Assembly: GCA_937927975.1 (NCBI GenBank) | Contig: CALEZT010000216.1 | Coordinates: 1 to 64,000, forward strand | DNA length: 64,000 nucleotides | Reading direction: 5' to 3' | Source: an uncultured Phycisphaerales bacterium | GTDB taxonomy: Bacteria; Planctomycetota; Phycisphaerae; Sedimentisphaerales; Anaerobacaceae | Part shown: positions 16,660 to 25,558 of the stretch, piece by piece | Position numbering within the stretch: the first letter of the stretch is position 1 | Layout of the letters: each line of letters opens with the position of its first letter | Program-made: the position numbers and the translations under genes | Notes under the pieces: model-generated | The model's database searches: none | What the model saw: the letters and a program-made list of their open reading frames with translations, nothing else | What the model was told of the DNA's origin: nothing

Positions 16660-19218
16660 ATGGCGCGAACGAGCCTCAGAGAGAAGTTGACGAAACGATC
16701 GGGCTTTGTCGTTCTGGCGGAGCTGACCGGCGGGCCGGGTTTCAGCTTTGATCCGATCGAGAAGTTCCTCAAGGCATACAAAGACAACCCGACCGCGATC
16801 CCGTCGGGATTCGATTTCGCCGCGGTCACGCTGCCCCAGAGCCCCGGCGGCGTCGCCAATATCGAGCCCACCGGCGTGATCGCCGCATTTCAGGGCAAGG
16901 GCCTCCTGGATGGCCTCGACGTCATGCCGCACGTGACGTGCAAGGATATGAACGCCGACGCGATCGTCAGTTCGCTGATGACCCTGCGGAAGATGGGCAT
17001 CGAGAACGTCCTGGCGCTGACGGGCGACAAGCCGGTCAAGGCCGCGGGTGTCTTCGAGGTCGAATCGCTCAACCTTCTGCGGCTGATCCAGAAGATCAAC
17101 CACGATGCGCTCCTTGCGGCCAAGCCGCAATCGCTCGGCCAGGTCCGCCGGTTCTTCGCAGGGGCGGCGGTTTCGCCCTTCAAGTACACCGAGCCGTCGC
17201 AGATGCAGCAGTACTACAAGATGGAGAAGAAGCTCGCCTGCGGCGCGGAGTTTCTCATCACGCAGGTCGGCTGGGACTGGCGAAAGTCGCTCGAACTGTT
17301 CCGATACCTCCAGGAGATCTCAAATCTCAGATCTCAAATCTCAGAGAGACCCGGTTCGCCTTCTTCCGACGCCGGCAGCATCCCGGTCATCGGCAACGTG
17401 TATCTGCTCAGCACGCTGACTCCCGCCCCGCGTCTGATGCACGACGGCAAGCTGCCTGGCTGCTTCGTCAGCGACGAGCTGCTGGCCAAGGTCCAGTCCG
17501 AGCGGGTGGACGACCATATCGAGCGGGCGGCCCAGCAGGTCGCGATGTACAAGGCGATGGGCGCAGCCGGCGTCGATCTTGGCGGTGTCCCCACGTTCGA
17601 GATCTTCTCGAAGATCCTCCAGCGGGCCGCACAGATCGGCACCGCCTGGGAGCAGTACAAGGACAATCTTTCCTGGCCGGCCAAAGACCCGTTCTACCTC
17701 TACGACGAATCCGGCGCCAGGGTCCCGCTGATCACGCCCTATGCGACCTTCGGCAAACGGTTCTTCGACTTCGCCCACTGGGCCATGCTGGACCCCAAGC
17801 ACTTTGGCTTCCACGCCTTCAAGAAGACCCTCTCGGTCCTCGGCGCCGACGCCGGCGAAGGCGCGATCTACAAGCTCTTCAACGCGACCGAGAAAGGCTT
17901 CAAGTACCTGGCCTTCGACTGCGAAGAGTGCGGCGACTGCTTCCTGCCGGAAAACTTCGGCCTGTGCACCCTGGGCGGCTGCCAGAAGGGTGTAGACAAC
18001 GCCCCCTGCGGCGACGCCACCGCCGACGGCCACTGCGGCAACGACGCCACCCGACTGTGCGCCGCCGAGAGGATCTATGAGGCCGCCGCGTCGGAGAAGG
18101 GGGAAGGCACGGCCGAAGGCGCGGGCCGCCGGCGACTGCGAACCACGATCAACAAGCCGCGCAACCCCGCCCTGCGGCACTCCTCGTCCATCATCAATTA
18201 TCTCTTCGCGAAAGACCACACGATGAAAAATGCGCTGATCTCCATCGGCGAATCGATCCACGCCTCCATCCCCAAGACCGGCCAGGTCATGAAGGACCTG
18301 CACGCCCTCGGCAAAGACGCGTACACGACGCCCAGTCCGCAGCTCGACTATGTCCGCGCCCTGATCGAATCGCAGGCCAACGACGGCGCGGATTACATCG
18401 CGGTCAACCTCGACGCCTTCGGCGAGCAGGACCCGCAGCAGGCGGTGGACATGATGATCGAGTACGTCCGCCTCGTGCAGAAGTGGGGTCGCGGCGTGCC
18501 GGTCTGCATCGACAGCAGCAGCGACGACGTCCTGGTCGCAGGCCTGAAGGAATGGTATCGAAGTGACTCGTGCCCCATGCCTCGTGACTCGGGCCACGGG
18601 TCACGGGTCACCGGTCACGAGCCTCTGCTCAACTCCATCAAAGTCTACACCATGGCCAAGATGATGCCGCTGAAGAAGGACTACGATTTCTCCTTCGTCG
18701 GACTGCTCGTCAGCGAGGAGAAGGCCACCGGCCCCGGCGGGTCGCACTCGGTCGACGAACTCTACGACCTGGCGAAGCAGCTCTTCGACGCCGCGATTCA
18801 GCACGGCTTCAAGCCCGAGCAGATCTTCTTCGACTCGACGGTCTTCCCGCTGGCGATCGACATGCCCATGGAGCCCGGCGTCCCAGGCTATACCTTCCGC
18901 ACGTTCGAGACGATCAAGAAGATCAAGACCGATCCGCGGATGAAAGGCGTCCATTGCTCGCTGGGCATCAGCAACAGCGTGCGGGATCTGCCCGCGCGAA
19001 GGATCGGCGTCTGTCGGGCGTACGTCGCCAAGGCGATGGAGTACGGCCTGGACGCCGGCATCGTCAACACCGCCCACCAGTACGGGACGGTCGAAGCCCC
19101 GGCCGAGCTGCTGGAGCTGGTCGACGCCTACGCGAAACTCGACGGCTCCATGGAAAAGACCGGCAAAGCCATGGAGCTCATGGCCCAATTCTGCCGCGAG
19201 AATCGCAAGGCGAGCTGA
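16660..19218 (+). CDS. Fused methylenetetrahydrofolate reductase (MetF/MetV) and pterin-binding methyltransferase
   Basis: 852 residues from ATG 16660 after GGAG (16650-16653). Residues 1-~405 are a MetF-type TIM barrel (VVLAELTGGPGFSFDP, MPHVTCKDMN, VLALTGDKPV). Residues ~420-490 are the Cys-rich MTHFR C-terminal/MetV-like segment (CEECGDCFLPENFGLC, PCGD, HCGND), seen in acetogen-type reductases and likely an Fe-S/Zn site. Residues 522-852 match the methyltetrahydrofolate:corrinoid methyltransferase fold (ISIGESIHASI, DYIAVNLDAFGE, VPVCIDSSS, GISNSVRDLP). The ~30-residue linker before M522 reads like translated intergenic DNA, suggesting a fusion of two adjacent genes. Role: methyl-branch one-carbon metabolism. 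Two short repeat-derived insertions (about residues 220-240 and 635-655) interrupt conserved regions. Confidence 0.85.
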   Translation: MARTSLREKLTKRSGFVVLAELTGGPGFSFDPIEKFLKAYKDNPTAIPSGFDFAAVTLPQSPGGVANIEPTGVIAAFQGKGLLDGLDVMPHVTCKDMNADAIVSSLMTLRKMGIENVLALTGDKPVKAAGVFEVESLNLLRLIQKINHDALLAAKPQSLGQVRRFFAGAAVSPFKYTEPSQMQQYYKMEKKLACGAEFLITQVGWDWRKSLELFRYLQEISNLRSQISERPGSPSSDAGSIPVIGNVYLLSTLTPAPRLMHDGKLPGCFVSDELLAKVQSERVDDHIERAAQQVAMYKAMGAAGVDLGGVPTFEIFSKILQRAAQIGTAWEQYKDNLSWPAKDPFYLYDESGARVPLITPYATFGKRFFDFAHWAMLDPKHFGFHAFKKTLSVLGADAGEGAIYKLFNATEKGFKYLAFDCEECGDCFLPENFGLCTLGGCQKGVDNAPCGDATADGHCGNDATRLCAAERIYEAAASEKGEGTAEGAGRRRLRTTINKPRNPALRHSSSIINYLFAKDHTMKNALISIGESIHASIPKTGQVMKDLHALGKDAYTTPSPQLDYVRALIESQANDGADYIAVNLDAFGEQDPQQAVDMMIEYVRLVQKWGRGVPVCIDSSSDDVLVAGLKEWYRSDSCPMPRDSGHGSRVTGHEPLLNSIKVYTMAKMMPLKKDYDFSFVGLLVSEEKATGPGGSHSVDELYDLAKQLFDAAIQHGFKPEQIFFDSTVFPLAIDMPMEPGVPGYTFRTFETIKKIKTDPRMKGVHCSLGISNSVRDLPARRIGVCRAYVAKAMEYGLDAGIVNTAHQYGTVEAPAELLELVDAYAKLDGSMEKTGKAMELMAQFCRENRKAS
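17313..17346 (+). repeat. Short direct-repeat insert inside the MetF domain
   Basis: Tandem units of ATCTCAAATCTCAG/ATCTCAAATCTCAG encode an in-frame SNLRSQIS stretch placed just before VIGNVYLL, where MetF proteins normally have no such residues. Confidence 0.5.
18563..18621. repeat. Palindromic/direct repeat insert inside the methyltransferase domain
   Basis: Repeats of GTGACTCG, GGGTCACGGGTCAC and the inverted pair CTCGTGAC (18581-18588)/GTCACGAG (18614-18621). It adds an in-frame segment (MPRDSGHGSRVTGH) between LKEWY and LLNSIK. A related GTGACCCGTGACCC string occurs in the non-coding repeat cluster at 63474-63490. Confidence 0.5.
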
Positions 19219-19283
19219 CGCTGCTCATATCCTAAAGCAGGCCGGATTCGCTTTCTTCCGATCTGCCTCTTATACCCACTGCG

Positions 19284-21449
19284 TCACAGCGACGCGCCGC
19301 ACTTGAGCTGGCGGACCTTGTCGGAGGTGCCGATCACGATCAGGCGGTCGCCCGCCTGGAGCGATTCGTTCGGGCCGGGCGAGGGGATTCGCTCCTGGCC
19401 TCTTCGGATGCCCACGACTGTCACGCCGCAACGCTGACGGAACTGGAGCTCCGCGAGCGTCTTGCCCAGCCAATTGGAGTCTGTGAAGACCTCCATCTCG
19501 ACGATGACGAATCGCTCGAGCTTGTCGGCCGAGTCGCGGCTCTGGGTCTGGTTGATCAGGTCGTCGGCCTTCTTGAGCGTCTTGGGTGGCCCCATCAGGA
19601 CGACGTGATCGCCCGGGTACACCTGGAAATCGGGGCTCGGCTCATAGTGGACCTTGCCCGCCCGGCTGACCGCCAGGACCGAGGCCCCCGCTTCGGCGCG
19701 GAGGGGAATGTTCCGCAGGCTCTGGCCGGCGAAGACCGAGCCGGACTTGACCCGCACCTCCTGGAAGGCGACCGGCCAGTCGACGTTCTCCGGCAGGATG
19801 TCCGTCGCGTCCATCAGGGCATCGGCCGCCTGCTCGGCCGCGTCGGTGAACGGTCGCAGGACCACGTGGGCGCCTGCCTGCTTGTACAGCACCGCCTCGC
19901 TCTGGTTGGCGGCGGTCAACGCCACCTTCACGTCGTATCCGCGAAACCGCACCAGATGCAACAGCGCCAGGTTCACGTCCTTGGCTCGCACGGTGCTGAC
20001 CACCCAGCGGACGTGGTTCATGGGCAACTGCTCGTAAAGATCGGGGTCGGCGATGTCGCCGTAGAGGACGGAGATGCCGTGGGCACGCCATCGCTCCAGC
20101 GACTGCGGGTCGAAGTCCACGCCGATGATTTTCATCTTGCGCTCGAGCAGTCGCTCGGCCAGGCCGCTGCCGTAGTTGCCCAGGCCAACCAGGATCGCGT
20201 CGGCCACGGTCGTCTCGACCGCGGTGTCGCTGCTGGCCTCGCGGTAGGGGTTCGTTCGCTCGAAGAGCTTCAGCGGTCCGGCCAGGATCCGGTAAAGATC
20301 CTGCGAGTAGAGGATCATGTAGGTGGACGCGAAGATCGTCACGACGCCGACGAGGGTGACCAGGCCCATCGTCTGCGGCGAGATGTGTCCCAGCGAGACG
20401 CCCAGGGCCGCCACGATCAGGGAAAACTCGCTGATCTGGGCGACCGTCAGACCGGCCAGGAACCCCGTGCGCCGTCGGTACCCCATGTACCCCATGATCG
20501 CGATCACGATCAGCGGATTGCCGATGAGCACGAACAGCGACAGGATCCCCGCTTTGCCGACCTCCGAGCCGACGGTGGACCATTCCAGGCGAGCGCCCAG
20601 GTCGATGAAGAAAAAGAGCAGCAGGAAGTCCCGAATGCTCGTCATCTTGGAGCTGATCGAGTCTCGGTATTCGCTGGGCGCCAGCGACACGCCGGCCAGG
20701 AACGCGCCGACCTCCTTGCTGAAACCAAGCCACTCGCTGGCGGCCGCCAGCAGCACCGCCCAGGCGACCGCGAACAGGATCAGCATCTCCTGCGCGTGGG
20801 CCAGGCGCGCCATCAGGCGGGGCAGCACATACCGCATCAGGAGCCCGACGACCACCAGCAGGCCGACGCCTTTGCCCGCCATCAGAAGGGAGATCCCCAG
20901 CGCCGACTGGCCCTGGGCCAGCGGAGCGCCGAACGTCGTCAATGCCACCAGCGCCAGGATCGCGGCGATGTCCTGCACGATCAGAAAGCCGACCGCGATC
21001 CGCCCGTGGAGGGCGTCGATCTCTTTCTTGTCCGAGAGCAGCTTGACGATGATGATCGTGCTGGAGAAGGTCAACGCGACCGAAACGTACGCGGCGCTGA
21101 CGGCGCTCATGCCCAACGCCAGGCAGATCCCGAACCCGATGCCGGCGGTGAAGAAAATCTGGCCGAGCCCCGTCGCGAGGGCGACCGGGCCGGTGGTCCG
21201 GATCAGACTCAGATCGAGCCTGAGCCCAACGATGAACAGAAGCAGCGAAATCCCGATCTGGGCCAGCAGCGCGATCTGGTCGTGGCTTCGAATCACCCCG
21301 AACACCGCGGGACCCGCGAGAATCCCGGTCGCCAGGAACATGATGATCAGAGGCTGCTTGAGTTTCTGGCCGACTGCGCCCAGCACCGCGGCCAAGCCCA
21401 GAATCGCCGCGGTTTCGTAGAACGTGTTGCCCTGTGCAATCGAAAGCAT
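19284..21449 (-). CDS. CPA2-type cation/proton antiporter with RCK domains (KefB/YbaL-like)
   Basis: 721 residues from ATG 21449, after an AGGAG site. Residues ~1-385 carry about twelve membrane helices with the Na+/H+ exchanger (CPA2) pattern, including GLRLDLSLI and the EVGAFLAGVSLA segment. Residues ~415-535 are a TrkA-N/RCK Rossmann domain (VGLGNYGSG, i.e. GxGxxG, then VDFDP), binding NAD(H) or similar. Two TrkA-C domains follow (~545-620 and ~635-720; GQSLRNIPLR and GKTLAELQFR). Expected role: K+ or Na+ efflux coupled to protons, gated by nucleotide. It is convergent with the methyltransferase fusion (65-base gap) and divergent from the CotH gene. Confidence 0.92.
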   Translation of the reverse strand: MLSIAQGNTFYETAAILGLAAVLGAVGQKLKQPLIIMFLATGILAGPAVFGVIRSHDQIALLAQIGISLLLFIVGLRLDLSLIRTTGPVALATGLGQIFFTAGIGFGICLALGMSAVSAAYVSVALTFSSTIIIVKLLSDKKEIDALHGRIAVGFLIVQDIAAILALVALTTFGAPLAQGQSALGISLLMAGKGVGLLVVVGLLMRYVLPRLMARLAHAQEMLILFAVAWAVLLAAASEWLGFSKEVGAFLAGVSLAPSEYRDSISSKMTSIRDFLLLFFFIDLGARLEWSTVGSEVGKAGILSLFVLIGNPLIVIAIMGYMGYRRRTGFLAGLTVAQISEFSLIVAALGVSLGHISPQTMGLVTLVGVVTIFASTYMILYSQDLYRILAGPLKLFERTNPYREASSDTAVETTVADAILVGLGNYGSGLAERLLERKMKIIGVDFDPQSLERWRAHGISVLYGDIADPDLYEQLPMNHVRWVVSTVRAKDVNLALLHLVRFRGYDVKVALTAANQSEAVLYKQAGAHVVLRPFTDAAEQAADALMDATDILPENVDWPVAFQEVRVKSGSVFAGQSLRNIPLRAEAGASVLAVSRAGKVHYEPSPDFQVYPGDHVVLMGPPKTLKKADDLINQTQSRDSADKLERFVIVEMEVFTDSNWLGKTLAELQFRQRCGVTVVGIRRGQERIPSPGPNESLQAGDRLIVIGTSDKVRQLKCGASL

Positions 21450-21649
21450 CCTGCTCCTGTCTATCCTTCGCGCGGACCGCCCGAGGCTGCCGCGGTATCC
21501 CTGCAATCGCCAACGGTCAGCCACCCAACCGTGCCAAACTCCATGGTAGCGACTCGGAGCCTTTCTGTTAAGCCCCGAGCGGCAGACGCACGCCATTTCT
21601 GATACCCCCCGGGCGTTTGGGGAGATGGGTGGCTTTTCCTGATCGAAGT

Positions 21650-21658
21650 TGGTATAAT
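21650..21658 (+). promoter_or_regulatory. Extended -10 promoter for the CotH gene
   Basis: TGG followed by perfect TATAAT (21653-21658), i.e. an extended -10 element; no good -35. The leader of about 113 bases contains GGCGGC/GCCGCC and CGGCG hairpin-forming strings (21674-21705). Confidence 0.45.
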
Positions 21659-21777
21659 CCGTTCATCCACCAGGCGGCGTGGGTCGCCGCTAAGACGGCG
21701 TCGCGTAGGTCGGAGGTCCGGACGATCAACGGTGTTGGAGATCGTGCAGTGAGGGTGTTTGTCAGACTGACGAAGCT

Positions 21778-24700
21778 ATGAGCGAGAAGGCCATCTCATG
21801 TCCCGGCGGGGCTCGATCCCTGGCAAAGGCAGTTCGAAGTCATCGGTTCCAAGGTCGCGATGCGATGCTCCTTCTGGCGGCGACGGCGCTGTGGGCCGCG
21901 ACATCTTCCGTCCGGGCGCAGGCCCCCTCGCCGGCGCAGCGGGACGTCGTCATCCATGAGATCCACTGCAACCCCGATGAAGAGACCGAGCTGGTGGAGT
22001 TCGTCGAGTTGTTCAATCGCGGCGGCGAAGCGGTCGATCTCTCCGGCTGGCGTTTCGACGCAGGACTGACCTATGCGTTCCCCGCCGGGACGACCCTGCC
22101 GGCCAACGGCTACATCGTGGTCGCCGAGTCCCCCTATCACCTTCACGCCAAGTGGAGTTCGGGACGTGTGCCCCTCGATCCCGCGCTTGTGCTGGGTCCC
22201 TATGAGGGCCGGCTCGACAACGACGGCGAGCGAATCGCCCTGCGCGACGCGGCGGGAGCCCTCGTCGACGAGGTCCAGTACCGGATCGGATTTCCCTGGC
22301 CGACGGTGGGCGACCCGGTGCCCGAGGGAACGAGTGGAACAGGCCATTCGCTGCAATTGGTCAACCCGAGCTTCGACAACGGTCTGCCGGTCAGTTGGTC
22401 CTCCGGCGCGCCCACGCCCCTTCGCGCCAACAGGGCGGTCGCGACGTCCAATCTCAAGCCGTTCGTTCGCCGGATCGAGACCGCGCCCAAACAGCCCAAG
22501 GCCGGACAGACGGTCACCGTCACCGCCCATGTGACCGACGCCAACGGCATCGCGGGCGTCGTGCTCGAGTATCAGGTCGTTCGGCCGGGCCACTACATTC
22601 CGCTGCGTCTTCCCGCCCACCCGGCGGCGCTGGCGGAGAATCCCGACGCCGGCCCGACCGACAATCCGGACTTCTTCAGTCTGGCCAATTGGACGCACGT
22701 ATCGATGCGCGACGACGGCGCCGAGGGCGACGCGGTCGCAGGTGATGACGTCCACACTGCGGTCATTCCCGCCCAGGGACATCGTACGCTCGTTCGCTAC
22801 CGCCTGCAGGCGATGGACCTGCGAGGGACCATCACGCCCGCGCCGTACGCGGACGATCCCTCCATGAACTTCGCGTACTTCGTCTACGACGACGTGCCGG
22901 ATTATGTGGGCTTCTCGTCCGAAATGCTCCAGACGCTGCCGATCTATCATCTTCTCACCCGCCAGGAGGACATGCGACAGGCTCTCGGCTATGATCCCGC
23001 CGACCAGATGCCCCAGTACGCCGCAGGCGGGGCGAATCCCGCGCGATTCGTCTACAATTGGTTCGGGACATTCGTCTACGACGGAATTGTGTACGACAAC
23101 ATCCGGTATCGTCTGCGGGGCGCCAACGGGCGATATCTTGGCGGCAATACCAAACGCAGCATGCGGTTCCGTTTCCACCGCGGCCAGTACTTCCAGGCCA
23201 AGGACGCCCAAGGCAAGCCCTATCCGACCCCGTGGCGCACGCTCGTGACCGCCAAGGGCTTCGACAATCGCCTGACGCTCACCTACGGCTTCAACGAGCA
23301 CGTCAACTACTTCCTGTTCAACAAGATGGGGGTGCCGGCCCCGTACTCGCACTTCTTTCACTTTCGCGTGATCGACGACGAGCGGGAAGCTCCCGACCCA
23401 TGGCGCGGCGATTTCTGGGGATTGTCCCTGGCCCAGGAGCCCTACGACGTCCGCTTCCTCGAAGCCCACGGCCTGGAGAAGGGCAATCTCTACAAGCTCA
23501 TCAATGCGACGACCAACGCCAAGGAGCAGCAGAACTATCAGGCGCCGTACGCCGTCACCGACGGCTCCGATCACGACAACATCCAGTACAATCTCACCAA
23601 CCGCAGCACGCCGGACTTCGTTCGAGCGCACGTCCGCCTGGACAAATGGTACGCTTACCATTCGCTGGCCCAGGCCATTCGGCATTACGACTACTGGCCC
23701 ACCGCCAACAAGAACGCCGCGTGGTACTTCGAACCGGTCTATACGCCGGAGAATCGTTACCTGGGCAAGATGTGGACTCTGCCCTGGGACACCGACGCCA
23801 CGTGGGGCCCGACCTGGAACGACGGAATCGACGTCGTGTACAACAGCGTCTTCCCCCGCAATTCGGAGCTCCAGCCCGACTATTTCGGCGCAATCCGCGA
23901 GGTGCGGGACCTGCTCTGGCAGCGCGATCAGATCGGGCTGCTGCTCGGGGAGTTCGCGACGCCTCTGGTGGAGTTCGTGAAGGCGGACCTGGTCCGCTGG
24001 CTGGACGCCCCCTCGGACGCCGGCAACTACCGCGGCCTCAGCGGCGCAGGCAAGCGGGGACTGCCCGCCCTGGTCGAGGACATGCTGGCCTTCGCGTTCG
24101 CAGGCGGCTCCTGGCCCGGCGGCAGCGTCGGCACGGGCGGCCGCGCCGCGTTTCTCGACACCCTGGCCGACAACGCGGACGGTTCCCGCGTCCCGAACAA
24201 ACCCGCGATCAGCTACATTGGCGAGCCGGACTATCCGATCAATGGTCTGCGGTTCCGAACGTCGGCGTTCAGCGATCCGCAGGGCGCGGGAACCTTCGGC
24301 GCGATGAAGTGGCGCATCGCCCAGGTCTCGCCGCAGGCGAGGACCACGACGTCGGCGCCAAGCGACGACAATCGTGCGACCTCGTTCGCCGATCTGATCG
24401 CCGGCAACGGAGCCTACGAGATCGAGCCGCTCTGGGAGAGCCCCGTCTCGAACCGATTTGCAGAGACAACCCTCATCCCGGCGGGTACGCTGGAGATCGG
24501 CAAGACGTATCGCGTCCGCTGCCGGATGCAGGACAATTCGGGGTATTGGAGCCGCTGGTCCGACCCGGTCCAGTTCACGGCGGGCCAGCCCCTGGCGATC
24601 GGCCCGATCGCGGGATTACGGATCACGGAGTTGATGTACCACCCCGCCCAGACCTGGGACGACGCGGACTTCGACGGCGAGGACTTCGAGTTCATCGAAC

Positions 24701-25128
24701 TGAAGAACATCTCCGACGAGCCGCTGGACCTTTCCGGCGTGTCCTTCACCGAGGGCGTGACCTTCACCTTTCAGGATAACGCGATCACCTCGTTGGACCC
24801 CGGCCAGTTCGTCCTGGTCGTCCAGAACAAAGAAGCCTTCGCGCACCGCTACGACCAAGAGGCGGCGTCCAGAATCGCAGGCCAATACGAAGGCAAGCTC
24901 GCCAACGAAGGCGAATCGATCCGCCTGGTCGATTTCTGGACGGGAACGATCGCAGCCTTCGCGTACTCCGACAAATCCCCCTGGCCCAAAGAAGCCGACG
25001 GCCAAGGCTACTCCCTCGTCCCGCTGGAGACAGCTTTGCCCACCCAACCCACAGGCTCGCTGAACAATCCAGCTAACTGGCGCACCAGCAGTGAAATCGG
25101 AGGCTCCCCCGCCCGCGACGACCCGTGA
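21778..25128 (+). CDS. Secreted CotH kinase-family protein with two lamin-tail domains
   Basis: 1116 residues from ATG 21778; ATG 21865 directly before a signal-peptide core (LLLAATALWAATSSVRAQA) is an alternative start with a weaker ribosome site. Residues ~55-190 form the first lamin-tail domain (VVIHEIHCNPDEE ... VELFNRGGEAVDLSGW). Residues ~380-760 contain the CotH region (RYRLRGANGRYLGGNTKRSMRF, YLFNKMGVPAPYSHFFHFRVI, GNLYKLI, and acidic DTDATWGPTWNDG). CotH-type kinases phosphorylate secreted proteins. A second lamin-tail domain lies at ~945-1095 (LRITELMYHPAQ ... FIELKNISDEPLDLSG). This domain set is typical of large planctomycete exoproteins. It has its own promoter. Confidence 0.9.
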   Translation: MSEKAISCPGGARSLAKAVRSHRFQGRDAMLLLAATALWAATSSVRAQAPSPAQRDVVIHEIHCNPDEETELVEFVELFNRGGEAVDLSGWRFDAGLTYAFPAGTTLPANGYIVVAESPYHLHAKWSSGRVPLDPALVLGPYEGRLDNDGERIALRDAAGALVDEVQYRIGFPWPTVGDPVPEGTSGTGHSLQLVNPSFDNGLPVSWSSGAPTPLRANRAVATSNLKPFVRRIETAPKQPKAGQTVTVTAHVTDANGIAGVVLEYQVVRPGHYIPLRLPAHPAALAENPDAGPTDNPDFFSLANWTHVSMRDDGAEGDAVAGDDVHTAVIPAQGHRTLVRYRLQAMDLRGTITPAPYADDPSMNFAYFVYDDVPDYVGFSSEMLQTLPIYHLLTRQEDMRQALGYDPADQMPQYAAGGANPARFVYNWFGTFVYDGIVYDNIRYRLRGANGRYLGGNTKRSMRFRFHRGQYFQAKDAQGKPYPTPWRTLVTAKGFDNRLTLTYGFNEHVNYFLFNKMGVPAPYSHFFHFRVIDDEREAPDPWRGDFWGLSLAQEPYDVRFLEAHGLEKGNLYKLINATTNAKEQQNYQAPYAVTDGSDHDNIQYNLTNRSTPDFVRAHVRLDKWYAYHSLAQAIRHYDYWPTANKNAAWYFEPVYTPENRYLGKMWTLPWDTDATWGPTWNDGIDVVYNSVFPRNSELQPDYFGAIREVRDLLWQRDQIGLLLGEFATPLVEFVKADLVRWLDAPSDAGNYRGLSGAGKRGLPALVEDMLAFAFAGGSWPGGSVGTGGRAAFLDTLADNADGSRVPNKPAISYIGEPDYPINGLRFRTSAFSDPQGAGTFGAMKWRIAQVSPQARTTTSAPSDDNRATSFADLIAGNGAYEIEPLWESPVSNRFAETTLIPAGTLEIGKTYRVRCRMQDNSGYWSRWSDPVQFTAGQPLAIGPIAGLRITELMYHPAQTWDDADFDGEDFEFIELKNISDEPLDLSGVSFTEGVTFTFQDNAITSLDPGQFVLVVQNKEAFAHRYDQEAASRIAGQYEGKLANEGESIRLVDFWTGTIAAFAYSDKSPWPKEADGQGYSLVPLETALPTQPTGSLNNPANWRTSSEIGGSPARDDP

Positions 25129-25180
25129 CCGCCGCCTGCCCGGCATTGATCCATCCTGCGTGAAACCTACTTGAAGCTGC

Positions 25181-25384
25181 CTATTCGCGGAGATCGTCGA
25201 GCGTCAGCAGACTGCCGGGATCCTTTTCGTATTGCGTCAGCCTGCGGTCCAACTCGTCCCGATGACTCTGCGGCACGGGGACGCTCGACTCCTCCGAAGC
25301 GATGCTGTCCCAGAGGTCTTCCAGGAGAAGATTTTTCTCGGGCACACTCAGCCGGGCGATCTCGGGGATATCATTCACACGCAT
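25181..25384 (-). CDS. Addiction-module antitoxin-like protein (no partner toxin)
   Basis: 67 residues from ATG 25384, preceded by GAGGAG. The sequence follows the short family annotated as 'putative addiction module component' (TIGR02574-like): IPEIARLSVPEKNLLLEDLWDSI, then HRDELDRRLTQYEKDP and a C-terminal LTLDDLRE. In typical loci a RelE/ParE toxin gene follows immediately or overlaps; here only ~50 non-coding bases separate its end from the end of the CotH gene, so it is an orphan. Function as antitoxin is inferred from similarity only. Confidence 0.75.
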   Translation of the reverse strand: MRVNDIPEIARLSVPEKNLLLEDLWDSIASEESSVPVPQSHRDELDRRLTQYEKDPGSLLTLDDLRE

Positions 25385-25558
25385 CCGTCATGCTCCTCTT
25401 GGACCGATCTGTCATCGCGGCACATGCACAACAGGATTCTACCTGTCGGCCCGTCCTGGGTTCAATCCGTTCCCTCCTGTCTCGAGGCGAGTTGAAGTGC
25501 AGGCCTGGCTTGGCGCTCTCGGCAACGAAGGACGCGGGAGCGACGCCGAGGAAGGGCT

